64,000 nt of DNA, from positions 65,001-129,000 of the forward strand of contig NZ_JAIWOT010000001.1 in the NCBI RefSeq assembly GCF_021295335.1. The letters are read 5' to 3'. Position numbers and translations under genes: made by a program. Below the pieces are notes generated by a model. That model searched no databases and was not told where the DNA came from. It was given only the letters and a program-made list of their open reading frames with translations. How positions within the stretch are numbered: position 1 is the stretch's first letter; every line of letters begins with the position of its first letter. This document shows positions 52,004-61,577 of the stretch, in pieces. The DNA is from Komagataeibacter sp. FNDCF1. GTDB taxonomy: Bacteria; Pseudomonadota; Alphaproteobacteria; Acetobacterales; Acetobacteraceae.

Positions 52004-53344
52004 ATGCCTGTCAACCGGCCCCATCTTTCCCGGCGTGCGTTCGGACGTCTTGCCCTTGCCTCCTCGGCGGCTGCTGTGGGGGGGATGTGGCGGTCCGCCC
52101 CGGCGCGTGCGGCAGCCCCCACGGGTGAGCCGATCAGGGTGGGCATCCTGCATTCCCTCTCCGGCACGATGGCCATCAGCGAGACCACGCTGAAGGATGT
52201 CATGCTTATGCTGATTGCCGAACAGAACCGCAGGGGGGGCGTGCTGGGGCGGCCGCTGGAACCCGTGGTGGTGGACCCGGCCTCCAACTGGCCGCTTTTT
52301 GCCGAAAAGGCGCGCCAGCTGCTGTCGGTGGACAGGGCGGCGGCCGTGTTCGGCTGCTGGACCAGCGTGTCACGCAAATCGGTGCTGCCGGTGTTCGAGG
52401 AACTCAACGGCATCCTGTTCTATCCCGTGCAGTATGAAGGACAGGAATGCAGCCGCAACATCTTCTATACCGGTGCTGCCCCCAACCAGCAGGCTATCCC
52501 GGCGGTTGATTACCTGCTGAGCGAGGACGGCGGCGGGGCAAGGCGGTTCGCGCTGATCGGCACGGACTACGTCTATCCGCGCACGACCAACCAGATCCTT
52601 GTCAACTACCTCAGGGCCAAGGGAATCGCGGAAGCGGACATCATGGTCAATTATACGCCGTTCGGGCAGTCCGACTGGCAAACCATCGTCTCCCAGATCA
52701 AGGCCTTTGGCTCGGCAGGCAGGAAGACCGCCGTGGTTTCGACCATCAATGGCGATGCGAACGTGCCGTTCTACAAGGAACTGGGCAATCAGGGCATTTC
52801 GGCCACCGACATCCCGGTCATGGCCTTCAGTGTGGGGGAGGAGGAACTGGCGGGCATGGATACCGCGCCGCTGGTGGGCCAGCTTGCCGCATGGAACTAT
52901 TTCGAAAGCATCGACACGCCTGCCAACACCGCCTTCATCAAACAGTGGCACGACTATACCAAAAACCCCAAGCGTACCACCAACGACCCGATGGAAGCGC
53001 ATTATATCGGCTTCAACATGTGGGTGCAGGCCGTAACGAAGGCAGGCACGACCGATCATGACAGGGTGATCGATGCCATGATCGGCATCCGCCAGCCCAA
53101 CCTGACGGGCGGCGTCGCCGAAATGCTGCCCGACCATCACCTGACCAAACCGGTCTATATCGGTGAAATCCAGGAAGACGGCCAGTTCTCGGTCGTATGG
53201 AAAACGCCCGGCCTCGTACCCGGTCAGGCATGGTCGCCCTGGGTGCCGGAAACGAAGGATATGATCGGGGACTGGAGCCAGCCCGTCTCGTGCGGAAATT
53301 ACAACAAGGCAACCCGGACCTGCCTTGGGCACAAACATGCTTAA
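52004..53344 (+). CDS. urtA: urea ABC transporter, substrate-binding protein
   Basis: UrtA binds urea in the periplasm. The 446-aa protein starts with a twin-arginine signal (HLSRRAFGRLALASSAAAVG), so it is probably exported folded. The type I periplasmic fold follows: IRVGILHSLSGTMAISETTL, GRPLEPVVVDPASNWP, KARQLLSVDRAAAVFGCWTS, VLPVFEELNGILFYPVQYEG and PNQQAIPAVDYLL are UrtA hallmarks. The ATG at 52004 has AAAAGGA upstream. First gene of urtABCDE; its end overlaps urtB by 8 bases. Confidence 0.96.
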   Translation: MPVNRPHLSRRAFGRLALASSAAAVGGMWRSAPARAAAPTGEPIRVGILHSLSGTMAISETTLKDVMLMLIAEQNRRGGVLGRPLEPVVVDPASNWPLFAEKARQLLSVDRAAAVFGCWTSVSRKSVLPVFEELNGILFYPVQYEGQECSRNIFYTGAAPNQQAIPAVDYLLSEDGGGARRFALIGTDYVYPRTTNQILVNYLRAKGIAEADIMVNYTPFGQSDWQTIVSQIKAFGSAGRKTAVVSTINGDANVPFYKELGNQGISATDIPVMAFSVGEEELAGMDTAPLVGQLAAWNYFESIDTPANTAFIKQWHDYTKNPKRTTNDPMEAHYIGFNMWVQAVTKAGTTDHDRVIDAMIGIRQPNLTGGVAEMLPDHHLTKPVYIGEIQEDGQFSVVWKTPGLVPGQAWSPWVPETKDMIGDWSQPVSCGNYNKATRTCLGHKHA

Positions 53345-54938
53345 AGCATGTTCCGCCTGCCTTGTGGCGGTGCTGTGGCTGGGGGCGGCGCTGCTGCCGG
53401 ATGCTGCCCATGCCGATGCGTTCTCCGGTCTGTCCAGCGCCCGGCCTGATGAAATGACGGCCACCATTTCCGCGCTGGCCGGATCGGGTGATCCGCAGGC
53501 AGGCGCCGTGCTGCAGGCACTGGGGGAGCGGCATCTCTTCATGGCCCCGGATGGCGGTCTGTACATCCGCCATGGTGATACCTGCGTCGATGCCCGCACC
53601 GGCCAGCCTGTCGCCACCGTGCCGGAGGGGCTGAAGCCGGTGCGCCTGAACAACCGCATCCGCACGGCGCTGGCGGGCGCGCAGGCCGAAATGGCGCTGC
53701 TTGCCCCGCAGGCCGACATCCGGCTGAAGGCGGCGGACGCGCTTTATGGCCGGCATGATCCCGCCATGCTGCCCGCCCTTGACCATGCCCTGTCGGTGGA
53801 AAAGGACAGGGCTGTGCGCACGCGGCTCATGCAGGCACGTGCAGCGACCATCCTGGCCCGGCCCCCCGCGCAGGACGCGCAGGACCAGCGGCTGGTGGCG
53901 GTCCGGTCACTTGCGACGGCAGGCGGGCTGGAGGCGCGTGGCATTCTGGCCGGTGTCGCGCTGTCGGATGCGGAAGCGCCACCGGTGCGCCATGCCGCGC
54001 AGGCAGCCGTATCCAGCATCGACTGGCACCTGCGGGCATGGAGCGTGGCGCAGAATGCCTTTTACGGCCTGAGCTACGGTTCCGTGCTGCTGCTGGCGGC
54101 AACGGGGCTTGCCATCACCTTTGGCGTGATGGGCGTGATCAACATGGCCCATGGCGAGATGATGATGATCGGCGCCTATGTGACGTGGATGGTGCAGCAG
54201 GGCATCCGTGCCACCGTGCCCGCGCTGGAACCGGTGGCGATCCTTGTGGCCATTCCGGTCGCGTTCGCGGTGTGTGGCGCCCTGGGCATGCTGATCGAGC
54301 GGGGACTGATCCGCTTCCTGTATGGCCGCCCGCTGGAAACGCTGCTGGCCACATGGGGGCTTTCGCTCATCCTGCAGCAGGCCGTGCGGTCCATTTTCGG
54401 TCCGACGAACATTGCGGTGCAGACGCCTGCATGGCTTTCGGGTTCGGTTGCGGCCGGCGGCATGGACATCACGCTCAACCGGCTGGCCATCCTTGTTTTT
54501 GCGGGGCTGGTGCTGGGGGGTCTCATGCTGGTGCTGCGCCGCACGCCGCTGGGGCTGCAGATGCGTGCCGTCACCCAGAACCGGCGCATGGCGGCCCTGA
54601 TGGGCATCCGCACGCCACGGGTTGACGCACTGGCCTTCGGACTGGGCGCGGGGCTGGCCGGACTTGCGGGTGTCGCGGTCAGCCAGATTGACAATGTCAG
54701 CCCCAATCTGGGGCAGTCCTACATCATCGACAGCTTCATGGTGGTGGTGTTCGGTGGCGTTGGCAACCTGTGGGGCACGCTTGCGGCCGCCATGGCGCTG
54801 GGCATGGGGGGCAAGGTGCTGGAACCGGCCATTGGCGCGGTGTCGGCCAAGATCGCCATTCTCGTGCTGGTCATTCTCTATATCCAGCGGCATCCGCGCG
54901 GCATGTTTCCCGTGCGTGGGCGGGGAGTTGAATCATGA
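53337..54938 (+). CDS. urtB: urea ABC transporter, permease UrtB
   Basis: UrtB (533 aa from the ATG at 53337) has a signal peptide, a periplasmic domain of about 200 residues (TISALAGSGDPQAGAVLQAL, RLNNRIRTALAGAQAEMALL) characteristic of UrtB, then a LivH-like membrane domain from about residue 240 (FYGLSYGSVLLLAATGLAIT, GVINMAHGEMMMIGAYVTW). The C-terminus ends in HPRGMFPVRGRGVES. It overlaps urtA and is coupled to urtC by ATGA. Confidence 0.95.
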   Translation: MLKACSACLVAVLWLGAALLPDAAHADAFSGLSSARPDEMTATISALAGSGDPQAGAVLQALGERHLFMAPDGGLYIRHGDTCVDARTGQPVATVPEGLKPVRLNNRIRTALAGAQAEMALLAPQADIRLKAADALYGRHDPAMLPALDHALSVEKDRAVRTRLMQARAATILARPPAQDAQDQRLVAVRSLATAGGLEARGILAGVALSDAEAPPVRHAAQAAVSSIDWHLRAWSVAQNAFYGLSYGSVLLLAATGLAITFGVMGVINMAHGEMMMIGAYVTWMVQQGIRATVPALEPVAILVAIPVAFAVCGALGMLIERGLIRFLYGRPLETLLATWGLSLILQQAVRSIFGPTNIAVQTPAWLSGSVAAGGMDITLNRLAILVFAGLVLGGLMLVLRRTPLGLQMRAVTQNRRMAALMGIRTPRVDALAFGLGAGLAGLAGVAVSQIDNVSPNLGQSYIIDSFMVVVFGGVGNLWGTLAAAMALGMGGKVLEPAIGAVSAKIAILVLVILYIQRHPRGMFPVRGRGVES

Positions 54939-56074
54939 ACCCGTTTTCTATCCACGCGCCGCGCGGTCTGCGCGGCGTGACCTGGATGGCGGTGGCCGTG
55001 GTGGTGGCCGCCGGTGGGCTGGCCATGGCAAGCCTGCTGCCCGAGGGCAATCCCTTCCACGCATCCGCCTTTGTCGTGTCGCTGGCGGGCAAGTACCTGG
55101 CCTATGCCATGCTGGCGCTGTCGGTTGATCTGGTCTGGGGTTTTGCCGGGATCCTGACGCTGGGCCATGCGGCGTTCTTCGCGCTGGGGGGGTATGCCAT
55201 GGGCATGTACCTGATGCGCGAGATCGGGGCGCGGGGGGTATACGGCAATGCCAGCCTGCCGGATTTCATGATCTTCCTGTCCTGGAAAAGCCTGCCATGG
55301 TACTGGTGGGGATCGGAACATTTTGCATGGGCCGCCTTTCTGGTCGTGGCCGTGCCGGGGGGGCTTGCGGGTGTGTTTGGCTGGCTTGCCTTCCGTTCGC
55401 GTGTCTCGGGCGTGTACCTGTCCATCATCACGCAGGCGCTGACCTATGCGCTCATGCTGGCCTTTTTCCAGAACGGGCTGGGTTTTGGCGGCAATAACGG
55501 GCTGACGGACTTCAAGGATGTTCTGGGTGCCGACCTGCACGCCCCCATGACACGCGCCGTGCTGCTGGTGGTGACGGGCGTGCTGCTGGCCGGCAGCCTG
55601 CTGGCCGCGCGCTTTGTGGTGGGCAGCCGTTTTGGCAACCTGCTGGTGGCCGTGCGCGATGCGGAAGACCGTACCCGTTTCCTTGGTTACCGTCCCGATC
55701 AGGTCAAGCTGCTGGTATGGGTATTTTCCGCCATGATCGCGGGGCTGGGAGGGGCGCTGTATGTAACACAGGTGGGTATCATCAACCCCGGCGAGTTCGC
55801 GCCCGCCAATTCCATTGAATCCGTGATCTGGGTGGCCGTCGGTGGCCGTGGCACGCTGTGCGGGGCGGTGCTGGGGGCGATACTGGTCAATCTGGGCAAG
55901 ACGCTGTTCACGGCGTGGCTGCCGGAATTCTGGCTGTATGGGCTGGGGTTCCTGTTCATTGGCACCACACTGTTCCTGCCGCAGGGCATAATGGGCGTGC
56001 TGCGTCATGCCCGCAGGACACCCACGGAAGAAGTGACCCCGGAAGTATCGGACACGCAGGGAGATGAGGCATGA
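54935..56074 (+). CDS. urtC: urea ABC transporter, permease UrtC
   Basis: The 379-aa LivM-like permease pairs with UrtB. Motifs: LWGFAGILTLGHAAFFALGG (here VWGFAGILTLGH), YLSIITQALTYALMLAFFQN, FGGNNGLTDFKDVLG, VWVFSAMIAGLGGALYVTQ, IINPGEFAPANSIESVIWVA. The ends overlap urtB and urtD by ATGA, showing one tightly coupled operon. Confidence 0.95.
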   Translation: MNPFSIHAPRGLRGVTWMAVAVVVAAGGLAMASLLPEGNPFHASAFVVSLAGKYLAYAMLALSVDLVWGFAGILTLGHAAFFALGGYAMGMYLMREIGARGVYGNASLPDFMIFLSWKSLPWYWWGSEHFAWAAFLVVAVPGGLAGVFGWLAFRSRVSGVYLSIITQALTYALMLAFFQNGLGFGGNNGLTDFKDVLGADLHAPMTRAVLLVVTGVLLAGSLLAARFVVGSRFGNLLVAVRDAEDRTRFLGYRPDQVKLLVWVFSAMIAGLGGALYVTQVGIINPGEFAPANSIESVIWVAVGGRGTLCGAVLGAILVNLGKTLFTAWLPEFWLYGLGFLFIGTTLFLPQGIMGVLRHARRTPTEEVTPEVSDTQGDEA

Positions 56075-56811
56075 CGGATGATCTGCTGCTCGACATGCGT
56101 GATGTGAGTGTGACGTTTGATGGGTTTCGCGCCATCAACAGCCTCAGCCTGTCGCTGCGCCCGGGTGAGATGCGCGCCATCGTGGGGCCGAACGGGGCGG
56201 GCAAGACCACGATGATGGACATCATCACCGGCAGGACCCGCCCCGATACCGGCAGCGTGCGCTTTCGCGGCCGTGACCTGACCCGGCTGGACGAGCCTGC
56301 AATCGCCCGGCTGGGCATAGGGCGCAAATTCCAGAAGCCGACCGTGTTCGAAGCCCTGAGCGTGAGCGAAAACCTGCTGCTTTCGCTCAAGGGCATCCGC
56401 TCGCCCTTTGCCGTGCTGATGGCGCGGCAGACACCGCGCGAGCGCGAACGGATTGCGCACCTGCTGCATCTGACCCGGCTGGAGGCAATGGCTGACCAGC
56501 CGGCGGGCGGCATGAGCCATGGCCAGAAGCAGTGGCTGGAAATCGGCATGCTGATGGGACAGGAACCCGACCTGCTGCTGGTGGATGAACCCGTGGCCGG
56601 CATGACTGATGCCGAAACCATGGCCACGGCCGACCTGCTGCGCGAGATCAACCGGACACGCAGCGTGGTGGTGGTGGAGCACGACATGGATTTTGTCCGT
56701 GCCCTGGGGGTGGCCGTCACGGTGCTGCATGAAGGCTCCGTGCTGGCCGAGGGCACGCTGGATGAGGTCAGTACCGACCCGCATGTGATCGAGGTCTATC
56801 TGGGGCGCTGA
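56071..56811 (+). CDS. urtD: urea ABC transporter, ATP-binding protein UrtD
   Basis: The 246-aa LivG-type ATPase has Walker A GPNGAGKTTMMDIITGRTRP, the UrtD-type signature MSHGQKQWLEIGMLM in place of LSGGQ, Walker B LLLVDEPVAGMTD and H-loop VVVEHDMDFVR. The MSHGQKQW form separates UrtD from branched-chain amino-acid transport LivG. Confidence 0.95.
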   Translation: MTDDLLLDMRDVSVTFDGFRAINSLSLSLRPGEMRAIVGPNGAGKTTMMDIITGRTRPDTGSVRFRGRDLTRLDEPAIARLGIGRKFQKPTVFEALSVSENLLLSLKGIRSPFAVLMARQTPRERERIAHLLHLTRLEAMADQPAGGMSHGQKQWLEIGMLMGQEPDLLLVDEPVAGMTDAETMATADLLREINRTRSVVVVEHDMDFVRALGVAVTVLHEGSVLAEGTLDEVSTDPHVIEVYLGR

Positions 56812-56846
56812 AGATGGCACCCGGGGCATGAAAGGAGGCGACGTAC

Positions 56847-57542
56847 ATGCTCGACGTCAAGGATGTACACCTGCATTACGGTGCCGCTATTGCCCTGCGC
56901 GGGGTTTCCATGCAGGCGCGGGCAGGGCAGGTGACCTGCGTGCTGGGGCGTAACGGTGTTGGCAAGACCAGCCTGATCCGCGCGATAACCGGCATGCATG
57001 CCACAAGTTCCGGCCGGATCGGGTGGGAGGGTGAGGACATCACGGGACTGCCCGCCTATGACCGCGCCCGCCGCGGTATCGCAACCGTGCCGCAGGGGCG
57101 CGATATCTTCCCGCTGCTGAGCGTGCGCGAAAACCTGGAGACCGGCTTCGCCCTCCTGCCGCGTGGGCAGCGCAGGGTGCGTGACGAGATCTTCGACCTG
57201 TTTCCCGTTCTGGCGCAGATGCTCGACCGCCGGGGGGGGGACCTGTCGGGTGGCCAGCAGCAGCAGCTTGCCATTGCGCGCGCACTGGTCATCCGTCCAC
57301 GCCTGCTGGTGCTGGATGAACCGACCGAAGGCATCCAGCCCAGTATCATCAAGGATATCGGTGCCATCATCGGCATGCTGCGCGACCAGGGTGACATGGC
57401 GATCGTGCTGGTCGAGCAGTATTTCGATTTTGCCTTTGAACTGGCGGACAACATTACCGTGCTGGACCGGGGCAGGGTCGTGCTGGCCGGGCAGGCCCGT
57501 GAACTGATGGCGGAGGATGTGCGCGCCTTTATCACGATCTGA
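56847..57542 (+). CDS. urtE: urea ABC transporter, ATP-binding protein UrtE
   Basis: The 231-aa LivF-type ATPase has Walker A GRNGVGKTSLIRAITG, TVPQGRDIFPLLSVRENLET, signature LSGGQQQQLAIARAL, Walker B LLVLDEPTEGIQPSII and VLVEQYFDFAFELAD. GIQPSII and EQYFDFA are UrtE-specific. It lies 35 bases after urtD with AAAGGAGG upstream and closes the operon. Confidence 0.95.
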   Translation: MLDVKDVHLHYGAAIALRGVSMQARAGQVTCVLGRNGVGKTSLIRAITGMHATSSGRIGWEGEDITGLPAYDRARRGIATVPQGRDIFPLLSVRENLETGFALLPRGQRRVRDEIFDLFPVLAQMLDRRGGDLSGGQQQQLAIARALVIRPRLLVLDEPTEGIQPSIIKDIGAIIGMLRDQGDMAIVLVEQYFDFAFELADNITVLDRGRVVLAGQARELMAEDVRAFITI

Positions 57543-57742
57543 ATAACGGGCATGAAGCCACTGGCAGGGTCAATCCGCATGTCCGTACATGCCTGCTGTG
57601 CTCCCCCGTGCCCGGCACAATGTCCCTTCCGTGTCGAAAGGGGGCTGCTTCTTCCCGGATCAGGGGTAAGGTATGATCCTGTTGCAATGCCGGCTGGTCC
57701 CGGCCTTCAGGGAGCGGATTCATGTCCGGATCAGGCGCGAAA

Positions 57743-59014
57743 ATGAACCGAAGGCGGTTCCGGACCCGATGTTCAGGAAAGCCATGGCGGAAAGTATCGT
57801 GTCTGCACGGGGTGCTGGCCGGAATCATTGCATGGTCTGTTCCGGCGTATGCACAGCCGTCCTGGGTGGGGTCATGGGGGGCGTCCCAGGTTGGTACGGT
57901 CTGCCCGGAAATTGCCAGGCAGACCGTGGTGCAGGTCATGCGGTTAAGCGCGGGCGGCACGGATGTGCGCTTCAGGTTTTCCAATGAGCTTGGACAGTTT
58001 CCCCTGTCGATCGGCAGGGCGTCCGTCCAGGCCATTGCTAACGGTGCCGGCGCCAGCCCCGCAGCACCTGCCCCATTGACCTTTGGCCGGGGGGCACGCT
58101 CCGCTGTCGTGGCGCCAGGGTCTTCGGTATTGACCGGCCCTGTCACGCTCCATCTGCCGCCGCTTTCCGATGTCAGGGTGCTGATCTACATTGATCGTGA
58201 TACGGGTCCGATGCCCTGCCATCCGCTTGGTATGGCAACCGCGGTCATTTCCGCCCCCGGGGACTATACATCGGGCGCATCCCTGCCAGTGGCACGGACC
58301 GCAACCGCCCGTCTTGTCGTAACCGGGATCGATACAGGCCCGCAGGCGGATGGGGCGGTGGTGCTGCTGGGGGATTCCATTACCGATGGTTATCATTCCG
58401 GCATGGACCGGAACCATCGCTTTTCCGATTTTGTGGCGCAGGGACTGGTGGCAGCCGGCAGCGGCCTTGGTGTGGTGAATGCGGGCATCAGCGGGAACCG
58501 GCTGCTGCATGACCTGCCGACAGTGCAGCGCGGGCCATCCGCGCTGTCCCGCTTTGACCGGGATGTCCTTCATGTCAGTGGGGTACGCGCCGTCGTGCTT
58601 CTTGAGGGGATCAATGACATTGGCGTGCCCGATAGCCAGGGCCTGCCCGATCAGGCGGTGTCCGCGACGGATATCATAACGGGATACCGGCAACTGATCG
58701 GACGTGCCCATGCATCGGGCCTGATGATCATCGGGGGCACGCTTCTCCCGTTCGCCAATACGGCCGAGGATCATTACTATTCCGCCAGCAAGGAACGGAC
58801 GCGCGAAGTGGTCAACCGGTGGATCCGGACATCCGGACAGTTCGACGCCATCATCGATTTCGACGCGGCACTGTCCAATCCGGCCAGGCCCGCACAACTG
58901 CGCCCGATGTTTGATAGTGGAGACCATCTGCACCCTGACGACCGGGGCTATCAGGTCATGGGGCAGCTTACGGCAAAGGCGCTTGACGCCGCACTGGATC
59001 ATGCACGCAACTGA
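57743..59014 (+). CDS. SGNH/GDSL-family hydrolase, secreted
   Basis: This 423-aa protein is probably an esterase or deacetylase on carbohydrate or lipid substrates. A long basic N-terminus with an AGIIAWSVPAYAQ signal core predicts export. SGNH blocks: nucleophile Ser in VVLLGDSITDG, oxyanion Gly in NAGISGNR, GIND motif in LLEGINDIGVP, and catalytic Asp/His in DHLHPDDRGY. The N-terminal 200 residues form an extra beta-rich domain common in GDSL esterases of plant-polymer degraders. The start is uncertain (ATG at 57722 also possible). It stands alone after urtE, 200 bases away. Confidence 0.85.
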   Translation: MNRRRFRTRCSGKPWRKVSCLHGVLAGIIAWSVPAYAQPSWVGSWGASQVGTVCPEIARQTVVQVMRLSAGGTDVRFRFSNELGQFPLSIGRASVQAIANGAGASPAAPAPLTFGRGARSAVVAPGSSVLTGPVTLHLPPLSDVRVLIYIDRDTGPMPCHPLGMATAVISAPGDYTSGASLPVARTATARLVVTGIDTGPQADGAVVLLGDSITDGYHSGMDRNHRFSDFVAQGLVAAGSGLGVVNAGISGNRLLHDLPTVQRGPSALSRFDRDVLHVSGVRAVVLLEGINDIGVPDSQGLPDQAVSATDIITGYRQLIGRAHASGLMIIGGTLLPFANTAEDHYYSASKERTREVVNRWIRTSGQFDAIIDFDAALSNPARPAQLRPMFDSGDHLHPDDRGYQVMGQLTAKALDAALDHARN

Positions 59015-59159
59015 TCTTCCGGATGTTCCCCCGGCAATAGGGAAAAGCTAATCAGGGGTGAGTAATATTGTTGTTTCGGTATTGTCATCAATACAATACA
59101 AGGATGTGGACACCTTATTTTTTCTGCTGTTTTATGTAATTCCGGAAAGAGTGCCGAAC

Positions 59160-60404
59160 ATGTCCGTTGAAAAAGTCGATACACTGATCATTGGTGGCGG
59201 GCAGGCCGGACTGGCGATGAGTGAACATCTCGGCAGGCGTGGGCTGTCTCACCTGATTGTTGAAAAAAGCCGGATTGCGGCAAGCTGGCGTGGACGATGG
59301 GATTCCCTTGTGGCCAATGGTCCCGCCTGGCATGACAGGTTCCCCGACATGACATTCAGCGGGGTTGATCCTGATGCTTTTGCATCACGTGAAAAGATCG
59401 TGGAATATTTTGTTTCTTACGCGGAGCGTATCGCCGCGCCGATCCGCTGTGATACGGAAGTGAAGACCCTGCGCAGGAAGCCCGACGGATCCGGTTTTGT
59501 GGCGGAAACGTCTTCGGGCATCATTGAAGCGGCCAATGTCGTTGCCGCGACCGGGGCGTTCCAGCGCCCGGTCATGCCGGCCATCGTGCCGCCGGATGCC
59601 GGGTTCAACCAGATTCATTCCTTTTCTTACCGCAATCCGGCCGGGTTGCCCGAAGGGGGCGTGCTGGTGATCGGCGCCGGGTCGTCCGGTGCACAGATTG
59701 CCGATGAACTGATGCGCTCCGGGCGGCGTGTCTATCTCTCGGTTGGTCCGCATGACCGGCCGCCACGCCGGTATCGCGGGCAGGATTTCGTATGGTGGCT
59801 GGGCGTTCTGGGCATGTGGGATGCCAGGCCCGACAGATCATCATCCGCCGAGCATGTCACCATTGCCGTCAGCGGGGCACGTGGCGGGCATACCGTTGAT
59901 TTCCGTGAACTGGCCAGCCGTGGCATGACCCTGCTGGGGCGCGCGCGGACATTCGCGCAGGGCACAATGGAATTCGAACCCGATCTGGCCAGAAATATTG
60001 CCCTGGGGGATGCGAACTACCTGGCGATGCTTGACGCCGCCGACGCGTACGTGGCGCGTGAAGGCCTTGACCTGCCGGAAGAACCCGCCGCCCGGATCAT
60101 CGCACCGGACCCGGAATGCGTGACCAGTCCCCTGCTGCATCTGGACCTGGCGCAGGCCGGGATCACGTCCATCGTATGGGCGACGGGCTATGCGCTTGAT
60201 TTTACCCGCTGGCTGAAGGTGGATGCATTCGATCCATCCGGTGCCCCGATCCATGAACGGGGGGTGGCAAAGGTGCCGGGACTGTATTTCCTGGGGCTGC
60301 CCGGCCTGTCGCGACGGGCCTCGGCCTTCATCTGGGGCGTGTGGCACGATGCGGATTATCTGGCAGGCCATATTGCCGCCGGGCGCAGGGTCGCGGTCGC
60401 GTAG
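59160..60404 (+). CDS. FAD-dependent flavoprotein monooxygenase (CzcO-like)
   Basis: The 414-aa oxidoreductase has two Rossmann motifs: IIGGGQAGLAMSEHLGRRGL for FAD at the N-terminus and VLVIGAGSSGAQIADELM for NAD(P)H near residue 165. SWRGRWDSLVANGPAWHD and VWATGYALDFTRWLK are typical of the class B flavin monooxygenase/CzcO group. The ATG at 59160 is chosen because the fold starts 8 residues later and GAAAGAG lies upstream; a 34-residue longer frame has no matching sequence. Substrate is unknown. The LysR gene downstream may regulate it. Confidence 0.85.
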   Translation: MSVEKVDTLIIGGGQAGLAMSEHLGRRGLSHLIVEKSRIAASWRGRWDSLVANGPAWHDRFPDMTFSGVDPDAFASREKIVEYFVSYAERIAAPIRCDTEVKTLRRKPDGSGFVAETSSGIIEAANVVAATGAFQRPVMPAIVPPDAGFNQIHSFSYRNPAGLPEGGVLVIGAGSSGAQIADELMRSGRRVYLSVGPHDRPPRRYRGQDFVWWLGVLGMWDARPDRSSSAEHVTIAVSGARGGHTVDFRELASRGMTLLGRARTFAQGTMEFEPDLARNIALGDANYLAMLDAADAYVAREGLDLPEEPAARIIAPDPECVTSPLLHLDLAQAGITSIVWATGYALDFTRWLKVDAFDPSGAPIHERGVAKVPGLYFLGLPGLSRRASAFIWGVWHDADYLAGHIAAGRRVAVA

Positions 60405-60419
60405 CGGGCTGCCGTCCCA

Positions 60420-60443
60420 TCCCCCCGGCAGCGTCCGGGGGGA
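60420..60443 (+). terminator. hairpin between the flavoprotein and LysR genes
   Basis: TCCCCCCGG and CCGGGGGGA form a perfect 9-bp stem around CAGCGT, 15 bases after the flavoprotein stop. No T-tract follows, so termination is uncertain. Confidence 0.4.
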
Positions 60444-60604
60444 ACGGGCGTGGTGAAGGCGGGGCCGGCCACCCGTGTTGATTATGGGGGGGAAGGCGGT
60501 CGGGTCCGGCTAGCCCTGAACCGGCGTGACAATGCGCGGATTTTGTGGCTCAACTTTCTTCCGTCGCACCCTGTTCGCGGTGTGGGACCAGAGCGGAAGG
60601 CATC

Positions 60605-61540
60605 ATGCGCTATACATTACGTCAGCTCGAATACTTCATCGCCGCGGGTGAGGCGGGCTCCATCAGGCATGCGTCAGAGAGATTATCAATCTCCCAGCCC
60701 TCCATTTCGACCGCGATCAGTCATCTCGAGCAGGAACTGGGGGTCCAGCTTTTTATCCGCCATCACGCGCAGGGTCTTTCACTGACACCGGCAGGACACA
60801 AGCTGGTGGCGGAAGCCAGGCGTATCGTCCAGATGGCCGAAGGGCTGTATGCCTCTGCCTCTGATGCAACGGGGCAGGTTCGCGGGTCCCTTACGGTCGG
60901 GTCCATGGTCACCCTGGCCCCCATGATCATGCCCGAACTGGCCCACAGCTTCATGTCCACCTATCCGGGAACGGAAATCCGGCAGTTCGAGGCCAATCTC
61001 GAACGGCTTGTGGACAGGCTGAAGCGGGCTGAAATCGATATTGCAATCACGTATGACCTGCTGATCCCCGAAGGCATCGATTTCGTGCCACTGGCAAGCC
61101 TGCCGCCCCATGCACTGGTCAGTGCAGATCATCCCTTTGCCCGCAGGGCGGAGGTGGAACTGGCGGAACTGGCCTGCGAACCCCTGATCCTGCTGGACCT
61201 GCCGCTTAGCCGCGAATATTTCCTGGCCCTGTTTTTCAGGGAAAAGCTGAAGCCGAAGATGTATTCATATTCCACCCATCAGGAAGTCGTGCGGACCATG
61301 GTGGCCAATGGTTATGGCTATACGCTGGCCAATGTCAGGCCACGCTCCGATCTGGCACTGGATGGGCGGCGTGTCGTACGGGTACCGATCGCGGGTGAAC
61401 AGCGGCCCATGGTCATGGGGATCGCAACGCCTGCGAATGTGCGCAGGTCACGGCTGCTGCAAAGCTTTGCCGACCATTGCCGGACCACCATATCCGATGC
61501 CCGCATTCCGGGAATGGCAGGACCTGACCGCACGCCCTGA
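60605..61540 (+). CDS. LysR-family transcriptional regulator
   Basis: The 311-aa regulator begins MRYTLRQLEYFIAAGEAGSI with the LysR winged HTH (ASERLSISQPSISTAISHLE) and continues with the effector-binding domain (RGSLTVGSMVTLAPMIMPEL, VANGYGYTLANVRP). The ATG at 60605 is preferred to the frame start at 60545, since the HTH begins within five residues. It converges on the polyamine-type transporter genes; its target may be these or the flavoprotein gene upstream. Confidence 0.93.
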   Translation: MRYTLRQLEYFIAAGEAGSIRHASERLSISQPSISTAISHLEQELGVQLFIRHHAQGLSLTPAGHKLVAEARRIVQMAEGLYASASDATGQVRGSLTVGSMVTLAPMIMPELAHSFMSTYPGTEIRQFEANLERLVDRLKRAEIDIAITYDLLIPEGIDFVPLASLPPHALVSADHPFARRAEVELAELACEPLILLDLPLSREYFLALFFREKLKPKMYSYSTHQEVVRTMVANGYGYTLANVRPRSDLALDGRRVVRVPIAGEQRPMVMGIATPANVRRSRLLQSFADHCRTTISDARIPGMAGPDRTP

Positions 61541-61546
61541 ACCTGC

Positions 61547-61576
61547 CAGCCACCCGCAGGGCGCGCAGGGTGGCTG
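61547..61576. terminator. bidirectional hairpin between convergent genes
   Basis: CAGCCACCC at 61547-61555 pairs with GGGTGGCTG at 61568-61576 in the 37-bp gap between the LysR stop and the permease stop on the other strand. Position supports a shared terminator; T-runs are absent on both sides. Confidence 0.5.
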
Positions 61577-61577
61577 C